NCBI RefSeq assembly: GCF_030678875.1
Contig: NZ_JAUUDS010000008.1
Span: 1-64,000 of the forward strand
Direction of reading: 5' to 3'
Source of the DNA: Sphingomonas aurea
GTDB lineage: Bacteria > Pseudomonadota > Alphaproteobacteria > Sphingomonadales > Sphingomonadaceae
DNA: 64,000 nucleotides
The notes beneath the pieces are model-generated. The model was not told the origin of the DNA. It made no database searches and saw only the letters and a program-made list of their open reading frames with translations. Position 1 is the stretch's first letter; every line of letters starts with the position of its first letter. This document shows positions 62,818 to 64,000 of this stretch, piece after piece. Position numbers and translations under genes: made by a program.

Positions 62818-63762
62818 ATGAAGAATGCAGTTCTGCTCGGCGTGATCGCGGCGGTGGCGTGCGGCGTGGCCGTACCGGCGGCTGCACAGACGGTCGGCTC
62901 GGCGTCGCTGGTGACGGTGCGCGGCTGCGGGGCGACGGCGACCGATGCCGCGTGCGACGGACTGGGGCCTCGGCAGGGCATCACCTTCCGCCAATATGGC
63001 GGCGGCGTCGGGGTCGCCGGCACCAACTCCTATGATCCCGGCAACGGCAACCAGTCCTGGTCGACCGTCTCCTTCGATCCGGGCAGCGACCTGCCGACGA
63101 TCCGCGCCTATACCCGTGCAAACGACCAGTCGCGCGTCAACATCAACACCTTCGCCTTCCAGTCCTTCGTCTACAACGGCACCGCGCCGATCGAATTCTC
63201 GATCACCGGCGCACTGCACATGGTCGGCTCCTCGGCGAGCGCGCTGGGCGGGGCGCTGCCGGACGGGGCGATCTTCTCGCAATATGTCGGCATCTGGGAT
63301 CCCTCGATCCTGAACGGCCTCACCACGGCGCAGGAGCTTAACGCCAACCTGTTCTACGCCGACTGCGGTACGGAGGGTGTGCTGGCGAGCGGCTTCTCGG
63401 GCGGCACCCTGACCGGCGGGAACGGCATCGCGGCGACCACCACGACCACCGGATGCTCGCCCTCCGGATCGCTGTTCCTGCAACCCGGGCAGGAGGTACT
63501 GGTCGTCGCCGGACTCCAGCTGCCGGTCAATCGCGGGGGTTTCGCGGACAGCAGCGGGACGTTCACCACCCGGCTGGGCGACGACCTGTCGGCAGAAACG
63601 CGCGCCGACCTGACGCGAAACCTGGAGTCGGCGACCGATCGCGGCGCAGTGCTGGCAGCCGTGCCGGAACCGGCGAGCTGGATGATGATGGTGCTGGGCT
63701 TTGGCACGATCGGCTTCGTCGCGCGCGCGCGCCGACGGATCGGCGCTGCCGCCCTCGTCTGA
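62818..63762 (+). CDS. PEPxxWA-CTERM sorting-domain surface protein
   Basis: A 314-residue exported protein with a signal peptide (cleavage after PAAAQ) and the C-terminal sorting signal AVPEPASWMMMVLGFG, a membrane span and a basic tail (ARARRR). This is the PEPxxWA variant of PEP-CTERM, processed by an exosortase and characteristic of sphingomonads. The cargo part is Gly/Ser/Thr-rich with two cysteine pairs and no recognised domain. GGGGAG seven bases upstream supports ATG 62818. No exosortase or exopolysaccharide genes are close. Confidence 0.88.
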   Translation: MKNAVLLGVIAAVACGVAVPAAAQTVGSASLVTVRGCGATATDAACDGLGPRQGITFRQYGGGVGVAGTNSYDPGNGNQSWSTVSFDPGSDLPTIRAYTRANDQSRVNINTFAFQSFVYNGTAPIEFSITGALHMVGSSASALGGALPDGAIFSQYVGIWDPSILNGLTTAQELNANLFYADCGTEGVLASGFSGGTLTGGNGIAATTTTTGCSPSGSLFLQPGQEVLVVAGLQLPVNRGGFADSSGTFTTRLGDDLSAETRADLTRNLESATDRGAVLAAVPEPASWMMMVLGFGTIGFVARARRRIGAAALV

Positions 63763-63827
63763 CGGCCCCGAATACGCGCCGACGCTTGCGCGTCGCGTCG
63801 CGGGCGGTTACCGGCAATGTCGAGCGG

Positions 63828-63901
63828 GCGGGTATAGCACAATGGTAGTGCAGCAGCCTTCCAAGCTGAATACACGGGTTCGATTCCCGTTACCCGCTCC
63901 A
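63828..63901 (+). tRNA. tRNA-Gly (TCC)
   Basis: The acceptor stem GCGGGTA (63828-63834) pairs with TACCCGC (63891-63897), followed by the discriminator base T and an encoded CCA. The T arm contains GGGTTCGATTCCC. The anticodon loop CTTCCAA has TCC at 63860-63862, reading GGA/GGG glycine codons. All arms are present. Confidence 0.95.
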
Positions 63902-63923
63902 TCCCCTGCCATCGACGCTCCCG

Positions 63924-63957
63924 TGCGCGGCCTAGCCGCGCATATTAACATTTTTTT
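63924..63957 (+). terminator. Intrinsic terminator of tRNA-Gly
   Basis: Perfect arms TGCGCGGC (63924-63931) and GCCGCGCA (63935-63942) with a three-base loop, then AT-rich DNA with seven Ts at 63951-63957. It stands 23 bases after the tRNA. The remaining 43 bases of the window show no gene. Confidence 0.85.
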
Positions 63958-64000
63958 AACCATTGCGCGTCCGCTCCGGCTTTTCTGACGTTTCTGTCAT

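Overview
The window is high-GC, densely packed DNA whose gene content points to an alphaproteobacterium of the Sphingomonas group. The supports are a PEPxxWA-type C-terminal sorting signal, a DUF6481 protein, a PHA-system protein, plant-type glutamate-cysteine ligase, a LexA box of the alphaproteobacterial form GTTC-N7-GTTC, and dispersed palindromes of the CCCCGG/CCGGGG and TCCCGC/GCGGGA kinds that are common in sphingomonads. Almost everything is chromosomal housekeeping. I see no phage, no insertion sequence with a transposase, and no CRISPR array.

Layout. 0-9.3 kb: the start of an M16 peptidase (minus strand, cut by the window edge), then a forward run of NifU-like scaffold, RutE-like nitroreductase, tsaB, rimI, a Fur-family regulator, a PlsC-like acyltransferase, miaB, phoH, a VapBC toxin-antitoxin pair, ybeY and a CorC-like CBS protein, with a MipA-type outer membrane protein facing the other way. 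9.4-15 kb: katG, a sorbosone-dehydrogenase-like protein, two unknown small genes, a palindromic repeat, a PHA-system protein and a VOC protein. 15-22.3 kb: lnt, metK behind a palindromic operator, a spermidine-synthase-like protein, DUF6481, a secreted unknown, PAP2 and FNT membrane proteins, and trmB. The conserved series miaB-phoH-ybeY-corC-lnt-metK-trmB is therefore present but has been opened by TA and stress genes.

22.3-36 kb: DUF2721 and DUF4345 membrane proteins, an MBL-fold hydrolase, a VOC protein, ferredoxin-NADP reductase, uvrB behind a perfect SOS box, small envelope proteins, an unusual 400-base leader in front of an orphan LolC/E-type permease, class I fumarase, and a PAS-GGDEF-EAL-PilZ cyclic-di-GMP protein. 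36-41.3 kb: class Ia ribonucleotide reductase nrdA and nrdB, with paired NrdR boxes before nrdA and about 1.9 kb of unrelated small genes plus an acyltransferase between the subunits. 41.3-42.8 kb: a conspicuously AT-richer gene with a nuclease-like residue pattern, coupled to nrdB by ATGA, followed by an HNH protein. 42.8-50.3 kb: an outer membrane barrel, an MliC-like lipoprotein with an extremely acidic partner, a Bcr/CflA efflux pump, a 2OG-Fe(II) oxygenase, an M20 hydrolase and a HerA-like ATPase.

50.3-64 kb: the envelope quality-control cluster degP-hflC-hflK next to mrp, a CoA-binding protein, two secreted cysteine-containing unknowns, homoserine dehydrogenase, an OPT transporter, DUF983, a 54-residue membrane ORF overlapping rsmE, gshA, a PEP-CTERM protein, and tRNA-Gly(TCC) with its terminator.

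The parts that look least ordinary are the AT-rich nuclease-like gene after nrdB, the leader at 30.0-30.4 kb (full-length Shine-Dalgarno, 18-codon ORF, long hairpin), and several regulatory sites that can be read directly: LexA, NrdR, the metK palindrome and the VapBC operator. All functional names rest on reading motifs by eye; no database search was run.
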